Below, one piece after another: positions 18,757-27,310 of a stretch of 64,000 nucleotides of DNA (its first letter is position 1; the number at the start of each line of letters is the position of its first letter). The stretch lies in the NCBI RefSeq assembly GCF_002746455.1, contig NZ_NWUW01000004.1, positions 1-64,000 on the forward strand, in the 5' to 3' direction. This stretch comes from Bacillus fungorum. GTDB taxonomy: Bacteria > Bacillota > Bacilli > Bacillales > Bacillaceae_G. A program made the position numbers and the translations under genes. Under the pieces are notes generated by a model. The model worked only from the letters and a program-made list of their open reading frames with translations, did no database searches and was not told the origin of the DNA.

Positions 18757-19380
18757 TTGCGAGTTAAATATCATTTTCTGCCAAAACAGCAAGTAACATT
18801 TTGCAAAATGAACGATTCAGGTGAAGAGGCGTTGCGCATTATGAATGAAACGGGATTTCGAGCAATCCCTGTATTAGCAGAAGATGAAAAGAAATTCATG
18901 GGGATTATTTATAAAGTAGATCTTTTAGAAAAGAAGTGTAATAGCGGATTAGAGAAGTTTGGTGCGGAACATATGCTGGAAGATTCCACTGCATTTATTT
19001 TTGAAAAGGATTCTTTTTTCAGAGCATTTTATGTTATTCGTCGTCTTCCATTTTTAGCTGTGCTAAATGATTATAATGAATTTGTCGGTATCTTAACGCA
19101 TTCCAATATATTTGATGTTATTGAAGATTCATTCGGTATGCGGACGGGTGGTTATATATTAACGATTGCAACACAAGATTGTAAGGGAACGATTAAAGAA
19201 CTTGGGACATTGTTGAAGGCATTTAATATCGGTGGACTATTTACGCTAGATAATGGCGATCAATATATTCGCCGCGTTATCGTAAATATAACAGATGAGT
19301 TAAATGAAAAAAGATTAAAGCAATTAATCGAAAAAATTGAGAAAAAAGGATTCAGGGTGAGTCATGTAGATTATATTTAA
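18757..19380 (+). CDS. CBS-ACT protein, probable c-di-AMP-binding CbpA-like
   Basis: A 207-residue cytosolic protein: a CBS pair in the first 130 residues (ALRIMNETGFRAIPVLAED; FVGILTHSNIFDVIEDSFG) and a C-terminal ACT domain (YILTIATQDCKGTIKELGTL, about 135-207). This architecture matches the CbpA group that binds cyclic di-AMP in Listeria; ligand binding here is inference. The TTG start at 18757 follows AAGGAGG by six bases; an in-frame ATG at 18730 lies before the ribosome site. Confidence 0.75.
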   Translation: MRVKYHFLPKQQVTFCKMNDSGEEALRIMNETGFRAIPVLAEDEKKFMGIIYKVDLLEKKCNSGLEKFGAEHMLEDSTAFIFEKDSFFRAFYVIRRLPFLAVLNDYNEFVGILTHSNIFDVIEDSFGMRTGGYILTIATQDCKGTIKELGTLLKAFNIGGLFTLDNGDQYIRRVIVNITDELNEKRLKQLIEKIEKKGFRVSHVDYI

Positions 19381-19389
19381 GGTGAAAAG

Positions 19390-19431
19390 GAAAGGGAGCA
19401 ATTTGCTATATGTAGATTGGTCCCTTTTTTA
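19390..19431 (+). terminator. Terminator between the CBS-ACT gene and the deacetylase
   Basis: Arms AAAGGGAGCAAT and ATTGGTCCCTTT (one bulge or mismatch) with a six-T tail on the plus strand. The genes on either side converge. Confidence 0.7.
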
Positions 19432-19447
19432 GTTTGAGTAATGAATC

Positions 19448-20218
19448 TTATTTTGAAACAGGAGGCGGAGATAATGCTAAATCAGATAAAAAAATAAAAT
19501 CTGCATGTTCGCGAATTTTAGGAATAGAAGTTTCTATAACACGTGATGTAATTTCACCTGGAGGCCCAACATGTCCAATAGCTACCATAATCGGTTTTTC
19601 TTGAAGTTTTTTGATGAGCAGTTGGGCTTGTTTTGAAATATGAGCGGCTGTATACACATCATCAAAAAATAATTGGTTTTCAATAATAGGCACTCCTAAT
19701 TCTTTCCCGATTTTTGGGACGACACTCTTAGGATTTGTTTTGCTATCTAAATAAAATAAACCGTGTTTTTTACAAGCTGCAAGTATAAGTCGTACAATTC
19801 TTTCGTCCGCGGTTACTTTTGATCCCATATGATTGTTCATCCCAATTGCATGTGGTACTTCTTGAATCGCTTGTTCGAGGCGGTTATTTATTTCTTCGTC
19901 GCTTAAATCAGTTGTAATTGCTTTTGGTCCAAGCCATTCTTTTTTACCTTTAATAGGTTCCATTGGCATATGTATAATAACTTCGTGGCCTTTCTTATGA
20001 GCCGCTATTGCATCTTCCTTTGTGGAAGGGAGAAAAGGCATAACGGCAACAGTTAGTGGAATAGGGAGTGATAACATTTTATCAGTCCCCTTCATATGAT
20101 TGCCGAAGTCATCAATAACAATAGCTACTTTGTTTGTATGGGCAGTTGCTTGAACAGGAAACAAGAAGGATGGTAAGAACATAGTAAACATAAGCAATGC
20201 AATCGTATATTTGCGCAT
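19448..20218 (-). CDS. Divergent polysaccharide deacetylase family protein (YibQ-like)
   Basis: A 256-residue secreted protein with an N-terminal signal peptide (cleavage near ATA-HTN, residue 27). The motifs VAIVIDDFG near residue 33, EVIIHMPMEP and NNHMGSKVTADE are those of the divergent polysaccharide deacetylase (DUF610) group, which keeps the NodB barrel and probable metal site. Substrate unknown; a wall or spore polysaccharide is plausible. It is monocistronic. Confidence 0.8.
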   Translation of the reverse strand: MRKYTIALLMFTMFLPSFLFPVQATAHTNKVAIVIDDFGNHMKGTDKMLSLPIPLTVAVMPFLPSTKEDAIAAHKKGHEVIIHMPMEPIKGKKEWLGPKAITTDLSDEEINNRLEQAIQEVPHAIGMNNHMGSKVTADERIVRLILAACKKHGLFYLDSKTNPKSVVPKIGKELGVPIIENQLFFDDVYTAAHISKQAQLLIKKLQEKPIMVAIGHVGPPGEITSRVIETSIPKIREHADFIFLSDLALSPPPVSK

Positions 20219-20555
20219 ATAAATATTTCCTTTCTATATTATCAATCATCATTATGGTTTGCGTTTTTACATAAATTAAACAAAAAATGTCGAAGAAAAG
20301 TATATGGAAAATAGAGAATCCGCTATTTAAGTGGTGTTTATAAAAAAAGAAGATGAAAAAAATGTCTATTATTGCGAATGTATTTACAAAGATAGAATAA
20401 TTTGTAATAATTCTCAAAGTGAGGGTAAAGATTTGTAAATTACAGGGAGAAAATGTTAAATTTTCTGATTCTTCAAATTCAAATATGATTAAGTAGTTAA
20501 AAGGCCAATGGAGAAGTGAAGTTGAGAGCATGGAAGTATAATAAGGGGGATATGA
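20219..20555 (+). other. Intergenic region between deacetylase and Spo0E-like genes
   Basis: A 337-base AT-rich gap between divergent genes. It contains TGTCGAA (20288-20294), a match to the Spo0A box core, and a small palindrome AGAAAAT / ATTTTCT (20448-20466). No clear coding sequence; an apparent minus-strand ORF lacks a ribosome site and has biased low-complexity composition. Confidence 0.5.
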
Positions 20556-20837
20556 ATGTTTACTGTAAAAAGGAAGTACACATTAGAAAAGCTTTCACGT
20601 GATATTCATATGAAACGTGAAGAGATGATTCAATTAGGTTTAACGAGTGGGTTAAATAGTATGGAGACAATTCAAGTTAGTCAAGAATTGGACAAGCTTA
20701 TTTTACAGTACCAGTGTTATAAAGAAAAACAAACACCAAAATGGTTATCAATTATAAAGGGACCTATTTTTCAAATTGCGTATGAAGGGAAATCGAGTAA
20801 TTTTTGGCGAATGCTTGTAGCTGGTTTTATGAAATAA
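20556..20837 (+). CDS. Spo0E-like sporulation regulatory phosphatase
   Basis: A 93-residue protein. The Spo0E-family signature SQELDKLILQY (about residues 42-52) with the preceding helix KLSRDIHMKREEMIQLG forms the short two-helix hairpin that dephosphorylates Spo0A~P. A 35-residue C-terminal extension ends in SNFWRMLVAGFMK. GGGGGATATG precedes the ATG. The adjacent convergent histidine kinase probably feeds the same phosphorelay. Confidence 0.82.
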   Translation: MFTVKRKYTLEKLSRDIHMKREEMIQLGLTSGLNSMETIQVSQELDKLILQYQCYKEKQTPKWLSIIKGPIFQIAYEGKSSNFWRMLVAGFMK

Positions 20838-20872
20838 GTATAATTACCCTTTTGAGATAAGGATAATTATAC
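20838..20872 (+). terminator. Bidirectional hairpin between Spo0E-like gene and kinase
   Basis: Twelve-base arms GTATAATTACCC and GGATAATTATAC with one mismatch. It overlaps the last codons of the convergent kinase. There is no long T run. Confidence 0.5.
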
Positions 20873-22363
20873 TAGGTGTAACGGAATTTCGATATGAACT
20901 GTCGTTCCTTGGTTTTCTATACTGTCAATAAAAATACGCCCATTGTACATCTCTACAATTCGTTTACATATGACAAGTCCAAGACCTGTTCCAGTATCTT
21001 TATTAGTAAAGAACGGATGAAAGAGGTGTTTTTGAATATGTTTTGGAATTCCTTTTCCAGTATCTATAATTTGTAATTGTGCGTGTGTTTCATTGTTTGT
21101 TACGACAATGGTGAGTGTGTCACCAGAAGTCATGGCTTCAATTGCATTTTTTGTAATGTTTAAAACCACTTGTTTCATATGGTCTTTTGAGCAACGGATA
21201 TGAACAGGATGGTCTGGCAAATGTAAATGTAATACAATGTTATGTAGATTCGCCTCAGATTGAATAATTAATGCTACCTCATTTAGAATGGTTCTCACAT
21301 CATATGTTTGCTCAATGATAGCAGTTGGCTTTCCAAGAATAAGAAATTCGCTTACAATTTCATTAATCCGTTCTACTTCTTGTTCGATGATGGAAAAATA
21401 GAACTGATCCTGTTCATCTTTATATTTCTCTTTTAATAGAGCGACGAGTCCTTTAATTCCAGTAAGGGGATTACGGATTTCGTGGGCTGTACTAGCTGCA
21501 AAAGTCCCAACCAATTCAATTTTTTGTAGTTCATTTTGTTGTCTTTCCAGTTTTGTTTGACGTTTTAACAACATATATTGAGTAAGTAAAAATAAAATAG
21601 ACATTAAAAATAAAGTAGCTATACACTCTATTGAAACCCACTGGTATAAAGTTTTTTGATGGATAGGCAATGGAGAAACAGAGACCTTCCAATTTAATCT
21701 TTGGAGTGGGGTAGTAAGCATATTAGAATGCGCATCGCTTGTTTCGTTATTATCATCGGTTAGAAAAACTACATCATATTTATCGGTTACTTCAAAATGG
21801 TATTGTGGTTTAATGCCATTTAAAGATGATGAAATGTAGTCAAAGCGTAAACTTGCTAACAATAAGCCTGAGAGCTCCTTCTGTTTATTGAAAATGGGAG
21901 AAGCAATCATAATAGCTTGATGTCCAAGAACACGATCTGTAATGACTGATGATACAGTGGTTTTCTTAGTTTGTAATGCGTCTCGAATATATTTGCGATC
22001 TGAGACATCAACAGGTGGTCGGTCGCCTTTGGATGCGATTGTAATTATGCCTCCTAGTGTAGCGTAATATAGACCAGAAAAGCGTGCATCGTTTCCATCT
22101 GTATCATGTACAATTTGTTTAACTCCATTTATATTTCCAGTCTCGGTTCCTACGACCTTTGAGAGCATTTCTAATGCGGAAATTGCTTCACCAAGGTGAT
22201 AATCTAAATAATCTCTATATAAAAAGAGAACCGTATGAGCAGATAGTTTGTTTTCCTGTTTCATTTTATACGAATGATAGGAATAAAATGTAGCACCAAG
22301 CCCTATCGTTGGTAGGATAACAAGCAATATATATAAAACTATGCTGTGAAATTTGACTTTCAA
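20867..22363 (-). CDS. Membrane-bound sensor histidine kinase, sporulation (KinD-type)
   Basis: A 498-residue kinase. TM1 (about 8-28) and TM2 (about 240-262) bracket an extracytoplasmic CACHE-type sensor (ISALEMLSKVV; LSGLLLASLRFDYISSS). Then come the HisKA H-box AASTAHEIRNPLTGIKG and a HATPase domain with N box (ITKNAIEAM), G1 (IIDTGKGIP) and G2 (GTGLGL). No HAMP or response regulator is adjacent, which is typical of orphan kinases of the Spo0F phosphorelay. The ligand is unknown. AAGGAGTACC precedes the start. Confidence 0.85.
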   Translation of the reverse strand: MKVKFHSIVLYILLVILPTIGLGATFYSYHSYKMKQENKLSAHTVLFLYRDYLDYHLGEAISALEMLSKVVGTETGNINGVKQIVHDTDGNDARFSGLYYATLGGIITIASKGDRPPVDVSDRKYIRDALQTKKTTVSSVITDRVLGHQAIMIASPIFNKQKELSGLLLASLRFDYISSSLNGIKPQYHFEVTDKYDVVFLTDDNNETSDAHSNMLTTPLQRLNWKVSVSPLPIHQKTLYQWVSIECIATLFLMSILFLLTQYMLLKRQTKLERQQNELQKIELVGTFAASTAHEIRNPLTGIKGLVALLKEKYKDEQDQFYFSIIEQEVERINEIVSEFLILGKPTAIIEQTYDVRTILNEVALIIQSEANLHNIVLHLHLPDHPVHIRCSKDHMKQVVLNITKNAIEAMTSGDTLTIVVTNNETHAQLQIIDTGKGIPKHIQKHLFHPFFTNKDTGTGLGLVICKRIVEMYNGRIFIDSIENQGTTVHIEIPLHLV

Positions 22364-22465
22364 ATTTGGTACTCCTTCTTTTTTATTATCATTATATATA
22401 AACTATGTTAAAATTGTCATGTTTTTATTCAAGAATCAATCATAATATATTTGGGGAGAGGTAAG

Positions 22466-22485
22466 GAATGAGTGAATACTCATTC
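22466..22485 (+). promoter_or_regulatory. Perfect palindrome upstream of the MarR gene
   Basis: Eight-base arms GAATGAGT and ACTCATTC with a 4-base spacer, 67 bases before the MarR start. It has the look of a repressor operator and also overlaps the first codons of a 21-codon leader ORF (22468-22533). Confidence 0.6.
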
Positions 22486-22552
22486 GGTATTTACATGAAG
22501 TACGAACCTGTTTTTTTATTACTGAGAATTTAAGTGAAGGGTTGAAAGTTGT

Positions 22553-22999
22553 ATGACATCAAATAATGAACGAGAAGATATTTCTCAATCTTTAAAAGTA
22601 TTTATTGCATTATCTCGTGTACATCGTTCTGTTATGGATACTACAAATAAATCTATACAAAGTAATGGGTTAAATCCAACTGAATTTGCTGTATTAGAAC
22701 TGTTATATCATAAAGGCGGTCAACCACTTCAGCAAATTGGTGAGCGTATTTTAATAGCTAGTGGCAGCATTACATATGTTGTAGATAAGCTAGAGAAAAA
22801 GGGACTAGTAAAAAGAATTCCTTGCCCAAATGACAGACGTGTTATTTATGCACAACTAACTGAGTCTGGAGAAAGCTTTATTGCTTCTATTTTTCCAGGG
22901 CATGAGCAAGTTATACATCAATCTTTTGAAATGTTAACGAAAGAGGAAAAGGATGAATTACTTGATCTATTAAAAAAGATTGGAAAGTATGAAAAATAA
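22553..22999 (+). CDS. MarR-family transcriptional regulator
   Basis: A 148-residue winged-helix protein: recognition helix region GERILIASGSITYVVDKLEKKG and wing PCPNDRRVIYAQLTESG. GAAGGG precedes the ATG at 22553. There is no conserved N-terminal Cys of the OhrR type. It stands alone, with a terminator after it, so its targets cannot be read from context beyond the upstream palindrome. Confidence 0.85.
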   Translation: MTSNNEREDISQSLKVFIALSRVHRSVMDTTNKSIQSNGLNPTEFAVLELLYHKGGQPLQQIGERILIASGSITYVVDKLEKKGLVKRIPCPNDRRVIYAQLTESGESFIASIFPGHEQVIHQSFEMLTKEEKDELLDLLKKIGKYEK

Positions 23000-23015
23000 T
23001 AATATGTTCCAAAGG

Positions 23016-23047
23016 AGCTTTGGATAAAGAAATCCAAGGCTTTTTTT
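23016..23047 (+). terminator. Rho-independent terminator after the MarR gene
   Basis: Arms AGCTTTGGAT and ATCCAAGGCT with a seven-T tail. Confidence 0.85.
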
Positions 23048-23160
23048 ATTTACATGTCATTATGACAGCATCTACCGTATTTTGCTGAAGAATAAGAGGA
23101 GATTTGTAAGTAAGCATGGAATTATAGTAAGGATGCATATAATGGAGAGGAGGCTCGTTC

Positions 23161-24855
23161 ATGTCATTTAAAGACTATGAATATAAACGCCCAAATATTG
23201 AAGAATTAAAAGAGAAGTTTACTGTTGCTTTAGAGAAGTTCGATAATGCAAAAACGGTTGAAGAACAAAAACAAGTAATCAATTCAATTAATGAAATTCG
23301 TAACGATTTTGGTACAATGGGGAACCTTTGTTACATTCGTCATTCTGTTGATACGACAGATGCTTTTTATAAGGAAGAGCAAGATTTCTTTGATGAATTC
23401 TCTCCAGTTGTACAAGGATATGGTACAAAGTATTATAATGCGTTAATTCATTCTCCATTCCGTGAAGAATTAGAAGCGTATTATGGAAAGCAATTATTTG
23501 CTCTTGCGGAGTGTGATTTAAAAACATATTCTGATGAAGTCGTGAAGGATTTACAATTAGAGAATAAATTGTCTTCACAATATACACAATTATTAGCATC
23601 TGCAAAAATTGATTTTGCAGGAGAAGAAAGAACGTTATCACAGCTTATTCCATTTATGCAAGGGAAAGAAAGAAGTGAACGTAAAGCAGCAAGTGAGGCA
23701 TATTACGGATTTTTAGCTGAAAATGAAGAAGAGTTAGATCGTATTTATGACGAGCTTGTTAAAGTAAGAACAAAAATTGCCAAATCTTTAGGTTTCAAAA
23801 ACTTTGTTGAACTTGGATATGCAAGAATGTACCGTACAGATTATAATGCGGAAATGGTGGCAAATTATCGTCAGCAAGTGCTAGATTATATCGTTCCCGT
23901 CACAACGGAATTAAGAAAACGCCAACAAGCACGTATCGGTGTAGAGAAGTTAGCGTATTACGACGAAAACTTTGAATTTCCTACAGGTAACCCAACTCCA
24001 AAAGGAGATGCGGATTGGATTGTTAATCATGGGAAAACGATGTATAAAGAGTTATCGGCTGAAACGGATGAATTTTTCAATTTCATGCTAGATAATGATT
24101 TATTAGATTTAGTTGCGAAAAAAGGAAAAGCTGGCGGTGGATATTGTACATATATTGAGAATTATAAAGCGCCATTTATTTTCTCAAACTTTAACGGAAC
24201 ATCTGGCGATATTGATGTATTAACACATGAAGCTGGTCATGCTTTCCAAGTATATGAAAGCCGTAAGTTTGAAATTCCAGAATACAATTGGCCAACGTAT
24301 GAAGCGTGTGAAATTCATTCTATGAGTATGGAATTCTTTACATGGCCATGGATGAAGTTATTCTTTGAAGAAGATGCAGATAAATATTATTTCTCTCACT
24401 TAGGTTCAGCACTTCTGTTTTTACCATATGGTGTATCTGTTGATGAGTATCAACATTATGTATATGAAAATCCAGAAGCATCACCAGAAGAGCGTAAGAC
24501 AGCATGGCGAAATATAGAGAAAAAGTATTTGCCGCATCGTGATTATGAAGATAATGAGTATTTAGAGCGCGGTGGATTTTGGCAACGTCAAGGGCATATT
24601 TATAGCTCGCCGTTCTATTATATCGACTACACGTTAGCACAAATTTGCGCACTGCAATTTTGGAAACGTGCAAGAGATAATAGACAAGAGGCGTGGGAAG
24701 ATTATGTGAATCTGTGCCAACAAGGTGGAAGTAAATCATTCTTGGAATTAGTAGAAGTTGCAAATTTAACATCACCATTTGCTGAAGGCTGTGTGAAAAG
24801 TGTCATTACAGAAATTGAAGCGTGGTTACATGCGATTGACGACACAAAATTGTAA
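23161..24855 (+). CDS. M3-family oligoendopeptidase (PepF-like)
   Basis: A 564-residue cytosolic zinc metallopeptidase that degrades short peptides. The HEXXH motif is in LTHEAGHAFQ (His-Glu-...-His) with the downstream Glu in EACEIHSMSMEFF. The N-terminal half is all-helical (about 1-200), as in M3 enzymes. AGAGGAGG precedes the ATG. It is probably monocistronic. Confidence 0.9.
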   Translation: MSFKDYEYKRPNIEELKEKFTVALEKFDNAKTVEEQKQVINSINEIRNDFGTMGNLCYIRHSVDTTDAFYKEEQDFFDEFSPVVQGYGTKYYNALIHSPFREELEAYYGKQLFALAECDLKTYSDEVVKDLQLENKLSSQYTQLLASAKIDFAGEERTLSQLIPFMQGKERSERKAASEAYYGFLAENEEELDRIYDELVKVRTKIAKSLGFKNFVELGYARMYRTDYNAEMVANYRQQVLDYIVPVTTELRKRQQARIGVEKLAYYDENFEFPTGNPTPKGDADWIVNHGKTMYKELSAETDEFFNFMLDNDLLDLVAKKGKAGGGYCTYIENYKAPFIFSNFNGTSGDIDVLTHEAGHAFQVYESRKFEIPEYNWPTYEACEIHSMSMEFFTWPWMKLFFEEDADKYYFSHLGSALLFLPYGVSVDEYQHYVYENPEASPEERKTAWRNIEKKYLPHRDYEDNEYLERGGFWQRQGHIYSSPFYYIDYTLAQICALQFWKRARDNRQEAWEDYVNLCQQGGSKSFLELVEVANLTSPFAEGCVKSVITEIEAWLHAIDDTKL

Positions 24856-24935
24856 AAAACATGCGCTTTTTTTCACATGTTTAACATCGACATAACGAGA
24901 AAATGATGAGATAATAAAAGAAAATTCAGAATACT

Positions 24936-24968
24936 AAAGAGGTGTTTCTAATAAGGAGCACCTCTTTT
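24936..24968 (+). terminator. Hairpin between PepF-like and DinB genes
   Basis: Arms AAAGAGGTG and CACCTCTTT with a short T run. It may terminate the peptidase transcript; it ends 27 bases before the DinB start. Confidence 0.65.
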
Positions 24969-24994
24969 CACCAACAAAAAAGGGGGAAAGAAGC

Positions 24995-25528
24995 ATGCTT
25001 CAATCTAATATGGATGTTAGCTTAGAAAGTTTGGTGAACTCATTGCAGTCTACCCGAAATATGCTATTATCAGAAATTGAAATGTTAAATGATACAGAAG
25101 TAAATGTAAAGCCACGCCGTGATAAATGGAGTATTATTCAAATTTTGCATCACTTGCATTTAGTTGAACAATCTGTCACATCTGCCCTTGTATATGCTTT
25201 ACAAAAAAATGAAAGAAACACGACTCCATTTAAAGACCTTCAACTTACGCTCGATCGCACACATAAACGAGAAGCTCCTCAGCAAATGAAACCAACAGAA
25301 ACGTTAATGAAAAAACAGCAAGGAATTCAATTACTAGAACATTCACGACAAGAACTATTACACGCGCTCCATAGTGTTATTGATGAACAAGATTTATTTG
25401 AAAATGGATTAAAGCATCCTGTTTTTAATGATCTGAATTTGTATCAGTGGGTTCAATTTCTTAATTTGCATGAACAAAGACATCTTACGCAGTTAAAAGA
25501 GGCGAAACACGCAATTTTGCAGCGATAA
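24995..25528 (+). CDS. DinB-family four-helix-bundle protein
   Basis: A 177-residue protein of the DinB/YfiT-like superfamily. The pattern KPRRDKWSIIQILHHLHLVE (first metal His region) and NLHEQRHLTQLKEAKH (second and third His) fits a His3 metal site. Such proteins are thiol-dependent transferases or DNA-damage-induced; no specific reaction can be assigned. AAGGGGGAAAG precedes the ATG. Confidence 0.82.
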   Translation: MLQSNMDVSLESLVNSLQSTRNMLLSEIEMLNDTEVNVKPRRDKWSIIQILHHLHLVEQSVTSALVYALQKNERNTTPFKDLQLTLDRTHKREAPQQMKPTETLMKKQQGIQLLEHSRQELLHALHSVIDEQDLFENGLKHPVFNDLNLYQWVQFLNLHEQRHLTQLKEAKHAILQR

Positions 25529-25628
25529 TCAGGAAGAAGTGGGAGACCACTTCTTTTTTGATATGTGCATAGTTTTCTTTCTTATTTTGGAATACTATAT
25601 GGAGAAAGAAAAGAAGGAGTTGAAAAAT

Positions 25629-25745
25629 ATGTCCAAGAAAAAGAAAGAAGAAGAGCGTGCTTGGAAAGCACGTAAAGAAAATCAAAAACCACATGGAAAA
25701 GTGAAAGCTTTTGCTGAATTAGTTGAAGGAACAGAAAAAACGTGA
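25629..25745 (+). CDS. Small basic protein, DUF6254-like
   Basis: A 38-residue protein, MSKKKKEEERAWKARKEN followed by QKPHGKVKAFAELVEGTE. AGAAGGAG lies before the ATG, and a perfect terminator overlaps the stop. The ARKxNQKPHGKVK-type core matches a small conserved Bacillus family I recall as DUF6254. Function unknown. Confidence 0.72.
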   Translation: MSKKKKEEERAWKARKENQKPHGKVKAFAELVEGTEKT

Positions 25746-25768
25746 TGAGTATTTCATCACGTTTTTTG
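25735..25768 (+). terminator. Bidirectional terminator between small protein and kinase
   Basis: Arms AAAAAACGTGATGA and TCATCACGTTTTTT around GTATT, with A and T runs on both sides. The left arm holds the stop of the small gene and the right arm lies in the end of the kinase gene. Confidence 0.88.
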
Positions 25769-27019
25769 TATGAGTGGAAAAGTTAATAAGAAGGTTGTAC
25801 CTGTACCTTTTTCACTTATAATATCAATTTTTCCATTCATAGCTTGAACAACACTGAATACGACCATCATTCCAAGACCAGTACCTTTTTCTTTTGTTGA
25901 GTAGAAAGGAGATCCAAGGCGTTTTACTTGTTCTGGACCCATACCAACTCCTGTATCTTTTATATATAACTGAATATGCTTATGATTAGGAACTAATGTA
26001 AAATAAAGATCACCGCCTTTTGGCATGGCCTCAATGCAGTTTTTTAAAATATTTAACAAGCATTGATTTAGTTTTTGCTTTTCTCCCGCGATAAAAAAAG
26101 AAGTGCTTTGCTTTATATAATGTGTACGCACATTTGTTAAATTAGCAAGCGGTGTAATTAACGATAATGCATGTAGTAGTTCTTCTTCTAACTGTAATTT
26201 TTGTTCTTTTTCAATACTTGGTTTTGCAAAGGTTAAATAATCTGTAAGAACATGATTTGCTTGTTCGATTCCGTTGATGGCTATGTCGATATATAATTTT
26301 CGCTCTTGATCAGTGCATGTATTTGACTGCAAAAGTTGTAAAAATCCTTTTGTTGAAGTTAATGGATTGCGAATCTCATGAGAGATGGACGCTGCCATTT
26401 CGCCAATTAAATGGAATTTTTCAGCATTCATAAGTTCGTTTTGAAGACGAACTTGCATTTGTAGGATGTGTAGCAAATATAAAATAAGGATTGTTCCAAG
26501 TATCGTACATAACTCATACACAATAATATGTGGTATATAATCAGCCTTATTTGTAACTTTTGAAAGGAAGAATGGTATCCAACTAAAGCCGTATGTGAGA
26601 CTGTATATAATAGCAAGTGTTATTTTTATACGATTAGAAGTTCGATTGAAAACTTTGTATGTAAATAGTAGGACAATAAATAGAAGGATAGAACCGATAA
26701 GCGATGGGAAAACACCTATTCCTCCTAATAAGAAGCGGTATATATTTAATACAACTAATATAGATCCACCGGCAATAGGACCTCCTGTTAATGTCCCGAC
26801 AATTAATACAATATGGCGCATATCAAATTGAAATCCATAATTTGTTTTTGCTCCGAAAGTAATACATAGTATGGTAGCGAGGCAACATAATGCAATAAAT
26901 ATAGTTGAATTTAATTTAGGAGAACGTTTCCCTTTTTGATTCCAAAATAAATGGTATACGAGCATTGTAACAAGGATGAATAATATATTTAAAAAGAGAT
27001 AAATAATAAAGGGTTTCAG
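25757..27019 (-). CDS. KinB-like sensor histidine kinase (5TM sensor), CTG start
   Basis: A 420-residue kinase with a six-helix membrane sensor of 5TMR-LYT/KinB type (about 1-195), H-box MAASISHEIRNPLTSTKGF, N box ILKNCIEAMPKGGD, G1 YIKDTGVGMG and G2 GTGLGM. The first ATG (26965) would cut through TM1. Upstream, the frame is open to a CTG at 27017-27019 with GGAGG seven bases before it, giving KPFIIYLFLNILFILVTM, which aligns with the B. subtilis KinB N terminus. It probably feeds the sporulation phosphorelay. Confidence 0.83.
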   Translation of the reverse strand: MKPFIIYLFLNILFILVTMLVYHLFWNQKGKRSPKLNSTIFIALCCLATILCITFGAKTNYGFQFDMRHIVLIVGTLTGGPIAGGSILVVLNIYRFLLGGIGVFPSLIGSILLFIVLLFTYKVFNRTSNRIKITLAIIYSLTYGFSWIPFFLSKVTNKADYIPHIIVYELCTILGTILILYLLHILQMQVRLQNELMNAEKFHLIGEMAASISHEIRNPLTSTKGFLQLLQSNTCTDQERKLYIDIAINGIEQANHVLTDYLTFAKPSIEKEQKLQLEEELLHALSLITPLANLTNVRTHYIKQSTSFFIAGEKQKLNQCLLNILKNCIEAMPKGGDLYFTLVPNHKHIQLYIKDTGVGMGPEQVKRLGSPFYSTKEKGTGLGMMVVFSVVQAMNGKIDIISEKGTGTTFLLTFPLIQKT

Positions 27020-27161
27020 TGGAGTGCCTCCTCTCTTCTCACATTAAATTAATCATACTATAAAATGAAAGAAATGAAATGAGAAAAAGCGGAAAAATCA
27101 GAATTTTTTTCTGGTAGTATACAGTATGTTACAATAAGCTTTGTCAATGAAAGAAGGAATT

Positions 27162-27248
27162 CCGTGCAATGCACGGGAGAGGTTCGCGAACTCCCTCTAT
27201 AAAAAACTATGGAAACAACAATATCTTTAGGTATTGTTTTGTTTTTTT
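27162..27248 (+). promoter_or_regulatory. preQ1-I riboswitch with terminator, controlling queCDEF
   Basis: The aptamer (27178-27209) reads AGAGGTTCGC, then CCCTCT and the A-rich tail ATAAAAAACTA, the class I preQ1 pattern: P1 stem, C-containing loop and the tail that forms the H-type pseudoknot. An expression-platform terminator follows (arms AACAATA / TATTGTT, 27217-27238, then TTGTTTTTTTT). An extra hairpin CCGTGCA / TGCACGG (27162-27176) abuts the aptamer on its 5' side. Bound preQ1 should reduce transcription of the queuosine precursor genes. Confidence 0.93.
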
Positions 27249-27310
27249 TATTGTGACAGTTCAAGAACGTTCTTTCTTCTTATTCGTAGTAGAGAAGGAG
27301 AATGAGTGAA

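Noticed and set aside
20288..20294. Spo0A box TGTCGAA upstream of the Spo0E-like gene
   Set aside because: A seven-base match is expected often by chance in AT-rich DNA; noted in the intergenic entry but not claimed as a site.
20112..20531. 139-codon minus-strand frame over the deacetylase start
   Set aside because: Phe/Ile/Tyr-rich composition, no ribosome site and overlap with a well-supported gene.
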